This document shows positions 15,745 through 16,707 of a stretch of 16,707 bases of DNA, piece by piece. Under the pieces are notes generated by a model. That model ran no database searches and was not told the origin of the DNA. It worked only from the letters and a program-made list of their open reading frames with translations. Made by a program: the position numbers and the translations under genes. Position 1 is the stretch's first letter, and each line of letters starts with the position of its first letter. This DNA comes from Bacillota bacterium (GTDB taxonomy: Bacteria; Bacillota; Clostridia; Oscillospirales; Acutalibacteraceae): positions 1 through 16,707 of the forward strand of contig JAEWBE010000032.1 of the NCBI GenBank assembly GCA_023391275.1, given 5' to 3'.

Positions 15745-16677
15745 TTGTCTATTGAAATAAAAGAAATTAATTATGAAAATTACGGCAGATGCCTGCAAAT
15801 TGCAAACGGCCTGATTGATGTGGTGGTTACGATTGAATGCGGCCCGAGAATCGTTCGCTTCGGTTATGAAAACGAAGTGAACATACTCTATAACGATTTA
15901 GAACGTAAATATGTGAACCGCGACCCAAGCCTTGCCGAGCAGTACGGTAAGGACGCGGCCTTTTACTGTTACGGCGGTCACAGGGTCTGGCTGAGCCCCG
16001 AGCGGATGCCCGAAACCTACTATCCGGACAACGATCCCGTTGTTTACGGAATTTTGCCGGATGGCGTCAGTTTTACCCCCGCACGCCAGAAGCGCAACGA
16101 CATGCAGCTGAGCTTTGAAGTAATGCTCAGTGAAGGCGCCACGGATATTATGGTTGTTCACAGCGCGAAAAACTGTTCCAAGGAAAAACAAACCTGTGCT
16201 TTGTGGGCAATTACAATGGTGAACGGCGGCGGTGTTGAAATTATTCCGCAGAACAGGGACGGCGGCAGCCGCATCCTTCCGAACCGGCTGGTTTCGGTTT
16301 GGCCCTATACCGATATTCACGACGAGCGGATTTCTATTTCTAATAAATTCATCACGGTAAGCCACGATACAAATCGCGAGGACGCGCTGAAGCTGGGCAC
16401 AAACAATGTTTTGGGCTGGGCGGCTTATTGTAATCAGGGGTATACCCTTGTAAAGCGCTATGTGCATAACGCACAGGCGGCGTACCCGGACTTCGGCTGT
16501 TCCTACGAGACATACGTTTGCAAAGATTATGTTGAAATGGAAACTCTGAGCCCGCTTTACAGCATTGAACCAGGTGAAGGAATCCGGCACGTGGAAAATC
16601 TTTCGCTGTTCAAAACAGACGGAAACTGCCCGACAAACGAGGAATCGATTGACAAGTATATAGCCAGTCTGAAATAA
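15745..16677 (+). CDS. DUF4380-like protein, possible sugar-binding beta-sandwich
   Basis: A 310-residue protein that resembles the DUF4380 family; its function is unknown. It has no signal peptide or membrane segment, so it is probably cytoplasmic. Recognisable blocks are VVVTIECGPRIVRFGYEN near the N terminus, YGGHRVWLSPERMPETYYPD, CALWAITMVNGGGVEIIPQN, LPNRLVSVWPYTDIHDERI, GTNNVLGWAAYCNQGYTLVKRY and DFGCSYETYVCKDYVEMETLSPL. The GPRI, GGHR and late E-T/E-L-SPL pattern recalls aldose-epimerase-like beta-sandwich folds, which bind carbohydrates; that is an inference. The start is uncertain: a TTG at 15745 has AAAGGA 10 nt ahead, while a GTG at 15736 is only one base from that signal. I prefer the TTG. 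It follows tmcAL by 27 nt and is probably co-transcribed. The sequence from 16678 to the window end shows no terminator. Confidence 0.75.
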   Translation: MSIEIKEINYENYGRCLQIANGLIDVVVTIECGPRIVRFGYENEVNILYNDLERKYVNRDPSLAEQYGKDAAFYCYGGHRVWLSPERMPETYYPDNDPVVYGILPDGVSFTPARQKRNDMQLSFEVMLSEGATDIMVVHSAKNCSKEKQTCALWAITMVNGGGVEIIPQNRDGGSRILPNRLVSVWPYTDIHDERISISNKFITVSHDTNREDALKLGTNNVLGWAAYCNQGYTLVKRYVHNAQAAYPDFGCSYETYVCKDYVEMETLSPLYSIEPGEGIRHVENLSLFKTDGNCPTNEESIDKYIASLK

Positions 16678-16707
16678 TCATAAAAGCAGCAAAACACCGG
16701 GCCGACG

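Noticed and set aside
15898..16590. A 230-codon open frame antisense to the DUF4380-like gene
   Set aside because: The plus-strand frame has conserved-looking blocks and a ribosome binding site; the antisense frame has neither.
1..16707. CRISPR arrays, tRNA or rRNA genes, insertion sequences, att sites, prophage genes
   Set aside because: I looked for regular spaced repeats, cloverleaf-like or rRNA sequence, transposase or integrase motifs and terminal inverted repeats by eye, and found none.

Overview
The window is core chromosome of a low-to-mid GC Gram-positive anaerobe, most likely class Clostridia (an Oscillospirales-like lineage is my best guess, from protein resemblance only). Pointers are the dgt-dnaG-rpoD order, a 585-residue pyruvate kinase with the extra C-terminal PEP-utiliser domain, a TmcAL-type acetate ligase for tRNA-Met, strong purine-rich ribosome binding sites, and TTG start codons. 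I see no phage, insertion sequence, CRISPR array, tRNA or rRNA.

Layout. (1) 1-4806, minus strand: the N-terminal part of rpoC (cut by the window edge) and complete rpoB, 14 bases apart. They are read from a near-consensus promoter and a leader of about 174 nt, with no ribosomal protein genes in front. (2) 4825-9898, minus strand: a macromolecular-synthesis type cluster read in the order yigZ-like, dgt-like, dnaG, rpoD (sigA), Rrf2-family regulator, closed by a 16-bp perfect hairpin terminator. (3) 9929-10261, minus strand: rpmE (zinc-type L31) with its own promoter and terminator; the terminator lies directly before yigZ. (4) 10309-11189, minus strand: a membrane-anchored VanY-family protein whose catalytic residues are largely replaced. 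(5) 11235-13121, plus strand: pyk, ending in a hairpin that can serve both strands. (6) 13158-14514, minus strand: ackA with a TTG start. (7) 14457-16677, plus strand: tmcAL and then a DUF4380-like protein of unknown role.

How they fit together: zones 1-3 are the transcription, replication-priming and translation core (RNA polymerase beta and beta', primary sigma factor, primase, L31). Zones 5-7 are the end of fermentation (PEP to pyruvate; acetyl phosphate to acetate with ATP yield) beside an enzyme family that uses acetate to modify tRNA. ackA and tmcAL diverge from two predicted promoters that abut at their -10 boxes.

No unmistakably new system is present. The observations most worth a second look are the catalytically eroded VanY-like protein, the abutting ackA/tmcAL promoters, the stand-alone rpoBC unit with an open leader containing a 10-nt direct repeat, and the cysteine-bearing Rrf2 regulator at the end of the dnaG-rpoD cluster. 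No gene-free stretch exceeds 300 bases; the longest is 4599-4871 and is described in the features.
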